Shown: positions 15,420 to 21,591 of the stretch, piece after piece
How positions within the stretch are numbered: position 1 is the stretch's first letter
How the letters are laid out: each line of letters begins with the position of its first letter
NCBI GenBank assembly: GCA_902492275.1
Contig: CABUKW010000040.1
Location: forward strand, 1-21,591
From: an uncultured Peptococcaceae bacterium
Lineage (GTDB): Bacteria; Bacillota; Peptococcia; Peptococcales; Peptococcaceae
Direction: 5' to 3'
DNA length: 21,591 nucleotides
The notes under the pieces: model-generated
What the model saw: only the letters and a program-made list of their open reading frames with translations
Database searches by the model: none
What the model was told of the DNA's origin: nothing
Made by a program: the position numbers and the translations under genes

Positions 15420-16100
15420 ATGGATGTGGTAAATCAATGGAATATTAACATGAATACATTGGGAGCAGGCGATTATCAGGTGCCCAGAGAGATAATGGTC
15501 TGGGGATTTACGGTACAAACGGTGGCAGAACGACAGAGCCATATCTTTTTAGAAGAAAATGAATGTGTACGGAGTTGGTACAATGCCCATTGTGATGCTG
15601 CCTACAGGCAACTCAGCGCAATTCGGGCCGAGTCTTTGCAAGAAAAAGCATTCAACGAGGCTTACCTGGATATTGTTGGCGAGGAATTATTGTTAAGTAA
15701 AATGCTTCCGATTAAAAAAGTTGGCGCAACAACCTTGGATATAGAAGCTGCGCAAGATGTTGCAGCTTTTAGCTTAATATGGAACGGTTTGATGGGCGGC
15801 CGTGCAGAAAATCAGCTATCTTCAGCAGATATAAAAGAACACGGCTATGGCTTAATCTATTATGAGAATGCTGCATGGCAGGCTTTTTTTGATAATCGGT
15901 TAGCTGGTATGTTTCATAAATTACAGGAGCTGCAAAAGAATAATATCCGGCCAATTTGTGTGGCAATACAAAAAGAAAAGCGGAAGCCAATACCTGTAGC
16001 GGTTGGCAGAAAGTTGTTGTTACGATTCGTTCAAGATCAGACGGTAAAAAATTTTTATCAGCAAATGCAGCTACAGACTACGGAAACAATCGAGTTGTAG
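15420..16100 (+). CDS. Unrecognised 226-residue protein of the LysR-linked block
   Basis: I do not recognise a family. The start is ATG 15420, nine bases after GGAGG (15406-15410); the ATG at 15390 has no ribosome site and lies upstream of that GGAGG. The product has no signal peptide and no convincing membrane helix. It is mixed acidic/basic with several predicted helical stretches ('ECVRSWYNAHCDAAYRQLSA', 'QEKAFNEAYLDIVGEELLL') and a basic C-terminal part (KEKRKP, GRKLLLRF). It follows the transporter by 73 bases and is probably co-transcribed. Its stop codon is immediately followed by the membrane-fusion-protein remnant, which places it at the very edge of the AT-richer block. Role unknown; an accessory factor for the hydrolase or its substrate is only a guess. 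Confidence 0.7.
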   Translation: MDVVNQWNINMNTLGAGDYQVPREIMVWGFTVQTVAERQSHIFLEENECVRSWYNAHCDAAYRQLSAIRAESLQEKAFNEAYLDIVGEELLLSKMLPIKKVGATTLDIEAAQDVAAFSLIWNGLMGGRAENQLSSADIKEHGYGLIYYENAAWQAFFDNRLAGMFHKLQELQKNNIRPICVAIQKEKRKPIPVAVGRKLLLRFVQDQTVKNFYQQMQLQTTETIEL

Positions 16101-16104
16101 ACAG

Positions 16105-16464
16105 TATGATTTTGCCCAACAGGGCGTGTCGGCCTTAGGCTTGGAAGAACATCGGGCAAAGGTGTTGGTAGCAGTGGAAAATGCCGCACAGCAAAATCTA
16201 AAGGATGGCTATGAAATCCAGGGCACCTTTCAGCTGTATCAACAGGAGGACGTGTTAGTTGTGCCCAATAGCGCATTGTTTGAAAGCGACGGCCAGTGGT
16301 ATGTGTTCCTTGTGCAAAATCAGAAAGCCGTACAAACGGCGGTGGAAATCGGTTATCAAGCTGTTACCGTGACAGAAATCAAAGCCGGGCTGCAAGCGGG
16401 CGACATCATCGTGCAAAATGCCAATATCGAAGGGTTGGCTGATGGTGTAAAGGTGCGGGGATAA
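16105..16464 (+). pseudogene. 3' remnant of an HlyD/RND-type membrane fusion (efflux adaptor) protein gene
   Basis: The frame beginning 'YDFAQQGVSALGLEEHRAKV' and continuing through 'VPNSALFESDGQWYVFLVQN' and 'GLQAGDIIVQNANIEGLADG' is the C-terminal beta-barrel and membrane-proximal part of a periplasmic adaptor of RND/MacA-type pumps. About 120 residues remain of a protein normally near 350-450. The signal peptide, alpha-hairpin and lipoyl domain are absent, and nothing in this window supplies them. The only available starts (for example GTG 16126) lie inside the conserved domain and have no ribosome site. The recognisable sequence begins within a few bases of the stop of the preceding orphan gene. 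I infer truncation by insertion or deletion. No partner pump gene is next to it. Confidence 0.75.
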
Positions 16465-16650
16465 GAGGCGGAGAGATTGACCTGCGCACTGTCCATTGGT
16501 TTCCGTTTAAAATGGCGGCGCAAAGCAGAAAGAATGTGCAGGAGCAAAAAATCTGTGGAAAAATTTTTCTTGGGGCGGTAATCCGACATATTTCACAGGC
16601 AGAATGGAGTATCATGAACCTATATGCTTTGTGTGGATGGAGGAATAACG

Positions 16651-17787
16651 GTGAGAAAATCAGAAGCGACCAGATTGTCCCAGTTGGGCAATAGTTTTAT
16701 AGAATTAGGCAATGCCCTGCAGAAGCTGGAAGTGGAGCAGCCCAGACAGCAGACCGACGTGGTACAGGGGCTGTATAATCGGGTGTATCAGCAGGTGTGC
16801 TGTTTTTGTCCAAAAGAAAGCTGGTGCTGGGATACAGAGAGCGCTTACACGCTGGAGGAACTGGGCAATGCCTGCAATTTGCTGGAAGAACAGGGCTTAA
16901 GCGGCGCTTCGGTTTTTTCTACCAGATTTCAGGGCCGCTGTAGTCGTACCGGACAGTTGGCATTGGCGCTTTTCAATCAAATAGAAGGGTATAAGCAAGA
17001 GGAGTGTCAGCAGCGGCAATTGAAGGAAACTAAAGAAAATATCGCCCATCAGTTGGTTTTGCTGGGCGAACAGATGCAGGTGATGCGCTGCGGCGAGGAC
17101 AGCGCGGATACACATCGGGAACGGCTGCTGGTGGGACATGCCTCCAGCAAAAAGGAGCAGGTATCAGGTGATAGCTGGGGCGTTCAGGATTTACAGGATG
17201 GCCGCATGGTGCAAATTTTGTGTGACGGTATGGGCAGTGGTCAATTGGCCATGGAACAGAGCAAGCTAGCTGTGCGATTGTTGCAGACCTTGCTGTTTGG
17301 TGGGCTGAGTATACGACTTTCCTTAAGTATGATTAACACCGTATTGTCCTTTCAATATGGCGGTGTGCGGTTCAGCACGATGGATATTGCCCTGTGGAAT
17401 CTGCATACCGGCAACATAGAACTGTATAAGTACGGGGCAGCGCCATCTTATGTCAAAAATGGCCGTAAAGTGGCCGTTTACGATGGTAGCTCGCTGCCTG
17501 TGGGCATTTTGCCGCGGGTAGAAGCCTCCCAGCTAGAGCATACCATCGCCCAGGGCGATTTGCTGGTGATGATGAGCGACGGTCTGTACGAATTGAACGA
17601 CGATGGCTTTCAGTGGGAGCAGATTATTAGCTGCCTGCCCACCACCAATCCACAATTGGCCGCCGAATATTTGCTGGCTATTGCTACCAGCCGTGCGCGC
17701 AGCAATCAGAAAAAAGCTGCCGCCCTGCACGATGGACAAGACCAGCATACCGACGATATGACAGTGCTGGTGAGTAGGTTATTTTAG
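16651..17787 (+). CDS. Soluble SpoIIE-like PP2C serine phosphatase
   Basis: A 378-residue phosphatase resembling the central and C-terminal parts of the sporulation phosphatase SpoIIE, which dephosphorylates the anti-anti-sigma factor SpoIIAA and so activates sigma-F. The PP2C motifs are in order: SGDSW (172-176), LCDGMGSG (190-197), 'FSTMDIALWNLHTG', 'YGAAPSYVKNG', 'SLPVGIL', SDGLYE (Asp310) and DDM near the end (Asp368/369), which supply the metal-binding aspartates. The N-terminal 150 residues carry Cys 50, 51, 53 and 59, as in the regulatory segment of SpoIIE. The ten membrane helices of classical SpoIIE are missing. I chose GTG 16651 because GGAGG lies at 16639-16643; ATG 16624 would put that GGAGG inside the gene. 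It stands alone, so it may be a second SpoIIE-like phosphatase serving another partner-switch. Confidence 0.85.
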   Translation: MRKSEATRLSQLGNSFIELGNALQKLEVEQPRQQTDVVQGLYNRVYQQVCCFCPKESWCWDTESAYTLEELGNACNLLEEQGLSGASVFSTRFQGRCSRTGQLALALFNQIEGYKQEECQQRQLKETKENIAHQLVLLGEQMQVMRCGEDSADTHRERLLVGHASSKKEQVSGDSWGVQDLQDGRMVQILCDGMGSGQLAMEQSKLAVRLLQTLLFGGLSIRLSLSMINTVLSFQYGGVRFSTMDIALWNLHTGNIELYKYGAAPSYVKNGRKVAVYDGSSLPVGILPRVEASQLEHTIAQGDLLVMMSDGLYELNDDGFQWEQIISCLPTTNPQLAAEYLLAIATSRARSNQKKAAALHDGQDQHTDDMTVLVSRLF

Positions 17788-17810
17788 GGAAAGGAAAAAA
17801 GAATATAAGG

Positions 17811-17865
17811 AAAAAGCTTTAGATTACATAGATATCAGAGATATTGTGTAAATTAGAGCTTTTTT
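17811..17865 (+). terminator. Probable terminator after the SpoIIE-like gene
   Basis: AAAAAGCT at 17811-17818 can pair with AGCTTTTT at 17857-17864, with TTTTTT at 17860-17865. The loop is long and only partly structured, so this is weaker than the other terminators of the window. Confidence 0.5.
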
Positions 17866-18085
17866 CTATTTGTGGCAATTTTCTATCAAAGAATAGAAAC
17901 ATTTTCGCCGATATTAGTTTTAAACAGATGCTTCGCTCGTACTACGCTCAAAGCGCGTTTTTCTGTGCAAATGGTGGGGTACGGATTTTTGAGGGACGGA
18001 CAAAGAAAAGCAAATCCCATGAGAAGAACATCTCTTTCTCCACATTTTCTTAACATAGTCATCAAAATTTTTTTATAAAAATCCA
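17866..18085. other. Intergenic region between the SpoIIE-like gene and the heat-shock promoter
   Basis: About 220 bases without a convincing gene. A small hairpin (TTTCTAT 17880-17886 with ATAGAAA 17893-17899, loop CAAAGA) is visible; no T-run follows. The small open frames across it lack ribosome sites and similarity to anything I know. Confidence 0.4.
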
Positions 18086-18114
18086 TTGACTTTATTGGCA
18101 AATCGTACTATATT
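18086..18114 (+). promoter_or_regulatory. Sigma-A promoter of the hrcA-chaperonin-grpE-dnaK operon
   Basis: TTGACT at 18086-18091 and TATATT at 18109-18114 are separated by 17 bases. Transcription should begin near 18121, directly at the CIRCE operator. Confidence 0.88.
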
Positions 18115-18121
18115 TATATTG

Positions 18122-18148
18122 TTAGCACTCGACTTAAAAGAGTGCTAA
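18122..18148. promoter_or_regulatory. CIRCE operator (HrcA binding site)
   Basis: TTAGCACTC (18122-18130), nine bases, then GAGTGCTAA (18140-18148): an exact match to the CIRCE consensus. It lies at the transcription start of the operon and within 30 bases of the hrcA start. HrcA bound here would block transcription until heat or misfolded protein drains the active repressor. Confidence 0.97.
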
Positions 18149-18178
18149 CAATTTGGAAGATTGAAAGAGGTGGAGACC

Positions 18179-19210
18179 ATGGAAATGGATAGCCGGAAGC
18201 AAAAAATCCTGGAAGCGGTCGTGCTGGATTATATCGAAACTGCTGAGCCGGTGGGTTCCAGAACCATCTCCAAAAAATACAACCTGGGCGTCAGTTCGGC
18301 CACCATCCGCAATGAGATGGCGGATTTGGAGGAAATGGGCTTGATTGAACAGCCCCACACCTCGGCGGGCCGTGTGCCTTCCGATGCAGGCTACCGCTAT
18401 TATGTGGATTATTTGATGGCGCAGAGCGATATCCAGGAAGAAGCAAAGCAGATGATCAACCGGGCTATTCGGGATAAACGGCAGCAAGTAGGCGATGTGC
18501 TACGGGATTCCATGAAGCTGTTGGCGGAGGTTACCAACTGTACCACGGTGATGATGCTGGATGAAGATAAAGGATCCACGTTGCAGTTGTTGCAGCTACT
18601 GCTGGTAGAGCCAGGCAAGGCATTGATGGTGATTATCATGGAGGGCGATAAAATCGAAAATCGCTTTCTGGAAATTCCTGATACTATGACCAAGGAAGAT
18701 TTGGATTTGGTTTCGATGATGATCAATCAGAATTTGCGGGGCTTAAAGGTGGATGACTGGCAGCGTAATATTCTGGAGAATATTTTTCAGAATTTGACCC
18801 GACAGCGTCAGGTTGTTGATTGTGCGCTGGAAATGCTGTCCTCGATTTTAGATATCCAGAATAAGGACAGAAAAATTTATCTGGACGGCGGCTTAAATAT
18901 GCTGTCGCAGCCAGAGTTTAAGGATGTCAACAAGGTTAAAAATCTGCTGCAGTCGCTGGAACAGCAGGAAGTGCTGGCCCAACTGATGGAGGCTGACAAT
19001 GAAACCGGCATTACGGTAAAAATTGGCGCCGAAACCGGGTTGGATGAAGTGAAAGATTGTAGCGTGATTGTTGCAAATTATAAGGTAAAAGGAGAAACCG
19101 TTGGTAAGGTTGGCTTGATTGGACCAACGCGAATGGATTACGCCACGGCGGTGTCCATGCTTAACGCTATGGCGCAGACGCTGGAGGAAGCCTATAAGGA
19201 GAAAGAATAG
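18179..19210 (+). CDS. hrcA: Heat-inducible transcription repressor HrcA
   Basis: A 343-residue repressor of class I heat-shock genes that binds CIRCE. The N-terminal winged helix is clear (residues 5-75): 'ILEAVVLDYIETAEPVGSRT', 'NLGVSSATIRNEMADLEEMG', 'QPHTSAGRVPSDAGYR'. The inserted and GAF-like domains follow, with 'IGAETGLDEVKDCSVIVANY' and 'VGLIGPTRMDYATAVSML' near the C-terminus. I chose ATG 18179 because AGAGGTGG (18166-18173) lies just upstream; TTG 18161 would put that site inside the gene. Autoregulated through the CIRCE upstream. In related bacteria HrcA activity depends on the GroEL chaperonin; here the chaperonin next to it is of another type, which raises the question of who matures it. 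Confidence 0.97.
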   Translation: MEMDSRKQKILEAVVLDYIETAEPVGSRTISKKYNLGVSSATIRNEMADLEEMGLIEQPHTSAGRVPSDAGYRYYVDYLMAQSDIQEEAKQMINRAIRDKRQQVGDVLRDSMKLLAEVTNCTTVMMLDEDKGSTLQLLQLLLVEPGKALMVIIMEGDKIENRFLEIPDTMTKEDLDLVSMMINQNLRGLKVDDWQRNILENIFQNLTRQRQVVDCALEMLSSILDIQNKDRKIYLDGGLNMLSQPEFKDVNKVKNLLQSLEQQEVLAQLMEADNETGITVKIGAETGLDEVKDCSVIVANYKVKGETVGKVGLIGPTRMDYATAVSMLNAMAQTLEEAYKEKE

Positions 19211-19222
19211 CGAGGGACGTCC

Positions 19223-20749
19223 ATGAACGAACAGCGGGAACAAAAATTTGATTTGTTAGAAAACAACGCCAATGCGGTGCGGGCTGTGATGTCGGCGGTG
19301 GAAAGCACCATTGGCCCGAAGGGGCTGGATACCATGTTGGTGGATCAGTTTAGCAACGTGGTGATTACCAACGACGGCGTGACCATTCTCAATATGATGG
19401 AGGTCAATCATCCGGTGGCCCGCATGTTAATCCACGCCATCAATTCTCAACAGGAGGAGGTTGGCGACGGCACCACTACGGCGGCGCTGATGGCCGGTGA
19501 AATGGTCGTTTACGGCTTGGATCAGGTGAGTAAAGGCGTTCCGGTAGCTCAGGTGTTGACTGGCTTGCGTTACGGCGTCAAGGAAGCCTGCCGCTTGATG
19601 GAACAGGAGGCCATACAGATTGGCAGTATGGATACAGGCCAGTTGTATAATATCGCTTATGTGGCCGGCAGAGAGGATGCGTCCATTGCCCGTTTAATTA
19701 TGGAAGGGGCTCAGCTCATCGGACAGGAAAAGCTGCTGGAGCCGGGGTTCCGGTTTTCTCAGCGGGTGCGGGCTGTGGAAGGCGCCGAAAGTGAAGTGTT
19801 AAACGGCGTGCTCATCAGCAAAGAACGGCTGACGCGGCAGATGCCGTTGGAGTTGCAGGGCCAAATCAAGCTGCTGGTGCTGGATGACGCGCTGGAGCAA
19901 GAGGAATTGGAGCAGGGTGCTTTGGCAACTGAGAGTGGCTTTCAGCAATATCTGGTCTTAAAAGAGGAATTCCGCGCCAACATTCAGAAGCTGATAGAGG
20001 CCGGTGTGCAAGCTGTGTTTGTAGACCGGGGCGTGGATGATACGGCGGCAGAGTTGCTGGAGGAGGCCGGCATTTTGGTGGTGGCTCGAGTCCCCCATAA
20101 GGAATTGGTGGATTTGGCCGAGCATTGCGGCGCTAAGCTCTTAAAACGAACTGGGTTGCGCAAACCGGCGGAGGAACTGCAAAAACAGTTTGGCACGGCG
20201 GCGCATATCCTAGGAAATGAGAAGCTGTCGCAGATTAAAGTGCTGGGCGGCAAGGGCAAAACCATGGCGACCATTCTGGTAGGCGCTACCACTGGCGAAG
20301 TGGTAGGTGAAAAGGAGCGGATTGCCAAAGATGCCGCTTCCAGTGTACAGTCCGCTTTGCAAAAGGGCCTGGTAGCCGGCGGCGGTGCAGCCGAATTGGC
20401 GGTGGCGCGGCAACTGGAGCAAAATAAAAATGCACTGTCCGGTATGGCGGTGTTTGGCGCCGATTGCGTGATTGCGGCATTGAAAAAGCCTTTTATGCAA
20501 ATTGTGACCAATGCGGGTTTTAATCCGCTGGAAAAGCTGGGCGATGTGCATAGGGCGCAAGAGCTGCAAAGCAATCATCATCTCAGTATCAACTGCGACA
20601 CAGGTCGTATTGATGATTTATATATTTCCGGTGTGGTAGACCCACTTTATGTGAAGCTGCACAGTTTAAAAACAGCCGGAGAGGTAGCAGAAGCTATCTT
20701 ACGCATCAACATTATTGTGAAGAAAAAGGAATATCAACCGACATCGTAG
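19223..20749 (+). CDS. Archaeal-like (group III) chaperonin in the dnaK operon
   Basis: A 508-residue ATP-driven folding chamber subunit. It is of the thermosome/CCT kind rather than GroEL: GPKG at 31-34, 'TNDGVTIL' at 49-56, 'HPVARMLIHA' and GDGTTT at 81-86 follow the archaeal pattern, as does the lack of the GroEL 'AAVEEGIVPGGG' region in its usual form. Asp82 and Asp370 (the latter 16 residues before the AGGG glycine, matching GroEL Asp398) are the expected ATPase residues; VAGGGAAE is at 384-391. The C-terminus is not the Gly-Gly-Met tail of GroEL. Bacterial chaperonins of this type (group III, first described from Carboxydothermus) have a built-in lid and need no GroES, and no groES is next to it. 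ATG 19223 lies 12 bases after hrcA with GAGGGA upstream; 37 bases separate it from grpE. Confidence 0.9.
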   Translation: MNEQREQKFDLLENNANAVRAVMSAVESTIGPKGLDTMLVDQFSNVVITNDGVTILNMMEVNHPVARMLIHAINSQQEEVGDGTTTAALMAGEMVVYGLDQVSKGVPVAQVLTGLRYGVKEACRLMEQEAIQIGSMDTGQLYNIAYVAGREDASIARLIMEGAQLIGQEKLLEPGFRFSQRVRAVEGAESEVLNGVLISKERLTRQMPLELQGQIKLLVLDDALEQEELEQGALATESGFQQYLVLKEEFRANIQKLIEAGVQAVFVDRGVDDTAAELLEEAGILVVARVPHKELVDLAEHCGAKLLKRTGLRKPAEELQKQFGTAAHILGNEKLSQIKVLGGKGKTMATILVGATTGEVVGEKERIAKDAASSVQSALQKGLVAGGGAAELAVARQLEQNKNALSGMAVFGADCVIAALKKPFMQIVTNAGFNPLEKLGDVHRAQELQSNHHLSINCDTGRIDDLYISGVVDPLYVKLHSLKTAGEVAEAILRINIIVKKKEYQPTS

Positions 20750-20786
20750 GGATATGATAAGGATATAAAGGAGTGTGACCAAGCAC

Positions 20787-21362
20787 ATGACAGAACAGGA
20801 AAAAGAAACCCTGACCGAGGAAGTGCATGCAGAGGCTGAAGCGCAAGAGGAAATTCAGCAGGGGGCTGCTGACGCAGAACCCGATGCCGAAGATGCAGCG
20901 GAAGAAACAGAAGAACAGAACGCTGAAAAGCTGGCCGGTGAGTTGGCCGATTTGAACCAGCGGTTCTTGCGGGTGGCAGCCGATTTTGAAAATTATAAGC
21001 GCCGCACAGCGCAGGAAAAAGACGATTTGCTCAAATACAGCAATGCCAAGCTGATTGGCGAATTGCTGCCGGTGCTGGATAATTTCCAGCTAGCGCTGAA
21101 AAATTCCGGTAACAGCCCAGAGGTGCAGAACATGGTAAAAGGTATGGAAATGATTTACCGCCAGATGCTGCAGGTGCTGGAGCAGGCTGGCATGAGCAAA
21201 ATCGAGGCAGTGGGGCAGCCCTTTGACCCCAAGCTGCATGAAGCCATTATGCAGGTGGAAGACGACAGCGTGCCGGAGGATACCGTGGTAGAAGAGCTGC
21301 GGGCTGGCTATATGCTGAAAGAACGGGTCATTCGCCCGTCTATGGTAAAGGTTTCAAAATAA
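20787..21362 (+). CDS. grpE: Nucleotide exchange factor GrpE
   Basis: A 191-residue cofactor that releases ADP from DnaK. The N-terminal 50 residues are strongly acidic and disordered-looking, then a long coiled coil ('LADLNQRFLRVAADFENYKRR'-like start) and the C-terminal beta domain with the family signature 'FDPKLHEAIMQVEDDSVPED' and 'VEELRAGYMLKERVIRPSMVKV' (landmarks). ATG 20787 is preferred over GTG 20775, because AAAGGAG at 20767-20773 is too close to the GTG, although 13 bases is slightly long for the ATG. Third gene of the CIRCE operon. Confidence 0.97.
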   Translation: MTEQEKETLTEEVHAEAEAQEEIQQGAADAEPDAEDAAEETEEQNAEKLAGELADLNQRFLRVAADFENYKRRTAQEKDDLLKYSNAKLIGELLPVLDNFQLALKNSGNSPEVQNMVKGMEMIYRQMLQVLEQAGMSKIEAVGQPFDPKLHEAIMQVEDDSVPEDTVVEELRAGYMLKERVIRPSMVKVSK

Positions 21363-21433
21363 AACAGAAACCCGTTAATTGGTGAAAAATGCTTTGAAAT
21401 AAAACTTGTGAAAATTTTTAGGAGGAATTTAAA

Positions 21434-21591
21434 ATGGGAAAAGTAATTGGGATTGACTTAGGAACAACAAACTCTTGCGTAGCAGTGATGGAAGGCGGTG
21501 AACCCGTTGTTATTCCAAACAGCGAAGGCAACCGCACCACACCGTCTGTGCTGGGAATTTCAAAAACTGGCGAACGTCTGGTGGGTCAGGT
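21434..21591 (+). CDS. dnaK: Chaperone DnaK (Hsp70), 5' part only
   Basis: The first 52 codons of Hsp70, cut by the end of the window. 'IGIDLGTTNSCVAVMEGGEP' is the phosphate-1 loop of the ATPase domain, followed by 'NSEGNRTTPSV'. AGGAGG at 21420-21425 precedes the ATG. The 71-base gap after grpE holds no CIRCE and no clear promoter, so dnaK should be read from the hrcA promoter. Confidence 0.97.
   Translation, partial: MGKVIGIDLGTTNSCVAVMEGGEPVVIPNSEGNRTTPSVLGISKTGERLVGQ

Noticed and set aside
16126..16464. GTG-started small gene of 112 residues.
   Set aside because: The start falls inside the conserved adaptor domain and lacks a ribosome site, so I call the stretch a remnant rather than a gene.
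16497..16525. Similarity to bases 1463-1495 (both contain ATGGCGGC with GCAAAG shortly after).
   Set aside because: The match is short and gapped, so I treat it as chance and not as a repeat family.
17880..17899. Seven-base hairpin in the gap before the heat-shock promoter.
   Set aside because: No T-run follows and the region is AT-rich, so it is not a supported terminator.
19984..20574. A 196-codon open frame on the minus strand inside the chaperonin gene.
   Set aside because: It is a shadow of the plus-strand gene: rich in Ser, Ala, Pro and Cys, no ribosome site, no recognisable family.
1..21591. CRISPR arrays, tRNA or rRNA genes, insertion sequences, phage genes.
   Set aside because: Looked for by eye on both strands; no repeat arrays, tRNA-like folds, transposase or phage proteins were seen.

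Overview
The window looks like chromosomal DNA from a low- to mid-GC Bacillota (Firmicutes), most likely a spore-forming Clostridia/Peptococcaceae-like lineage. The evidence is a heat-shock operon of the form CIRCE-hrcA-chaperonin-grpE-dnaK, a SpoIIE-type phosphatase, Firmicutes-style lipoprotein signals and GGAGG ribosome binding sites. The chaperonin in that operon is not GroEL. It is an archaeal-like (group III) chaperonin, a type known from Carboxydothermus and related Clostridia. The genus cannot be fixed from the sequence alone.

Layout. (1) 1-1353: the end of a secreted or membrane-anchored protein. (2) 1713-3286: a tight cassette of an ECF sigma factor, a two-helix membrane protein that may be its anti-sigma, and two zinc-ribbon membrane proteins, closed by a terminator. 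(3) 3387-8223: a BMP-type ABC importer (lipoprotein, double ATPase, two permeases) with its own sigma-A promoter and a strong terminator; the family suggests nucleoside uptake. (4) 8222-9391, minus strand: an MFS exporter of the fosmidomycin-resistance type, convergent with the importer. (5) 9589-10530: a DUF1848 cysteine-cluster protein. (6) 10556-16100: an AT-richer block with a LysR regulator divergent from an alkaline-phosphatase-superfamily hydrolase, a DASS/SLC13-like anion transporter and an unrecognised 226-residue protein. (7) 16105-16464: the 3' end of an HlyD/RND membrane fusion protein gene, beginning right where the block ends; it reads as a truncated remnant. (8) 16651-17787: a soluble SpoIIE-like PP2C phosphatase. 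(9) 18086-21591: the heat-shock operon, running off the window inside dnaK.

How the parts work together. In the heat-shock operon HrcA should bind the perfect CIRCE at the transcription start and so repress itself, the archaeal-type chaperonin, GrpE and DnaK together. In the LysR block overlapping palindromes cover the -35 of lysR and sit about 70 bp upstream of a likely start for the hydrolase gene, the usual geometry for autorepression plus activation. The inferred job of the block is uptake of an organic anion by the DASS-like carrier and hydrolysis of a phosphate or sulfate ester in the cytoplasm. The most interesting items are the archaeal-like chaperonin under CIRCE control, the LysR/hydrolase/transporter/orphan block with a gene remnant at its edge, and the ECF/zinc-ribbon cassette.
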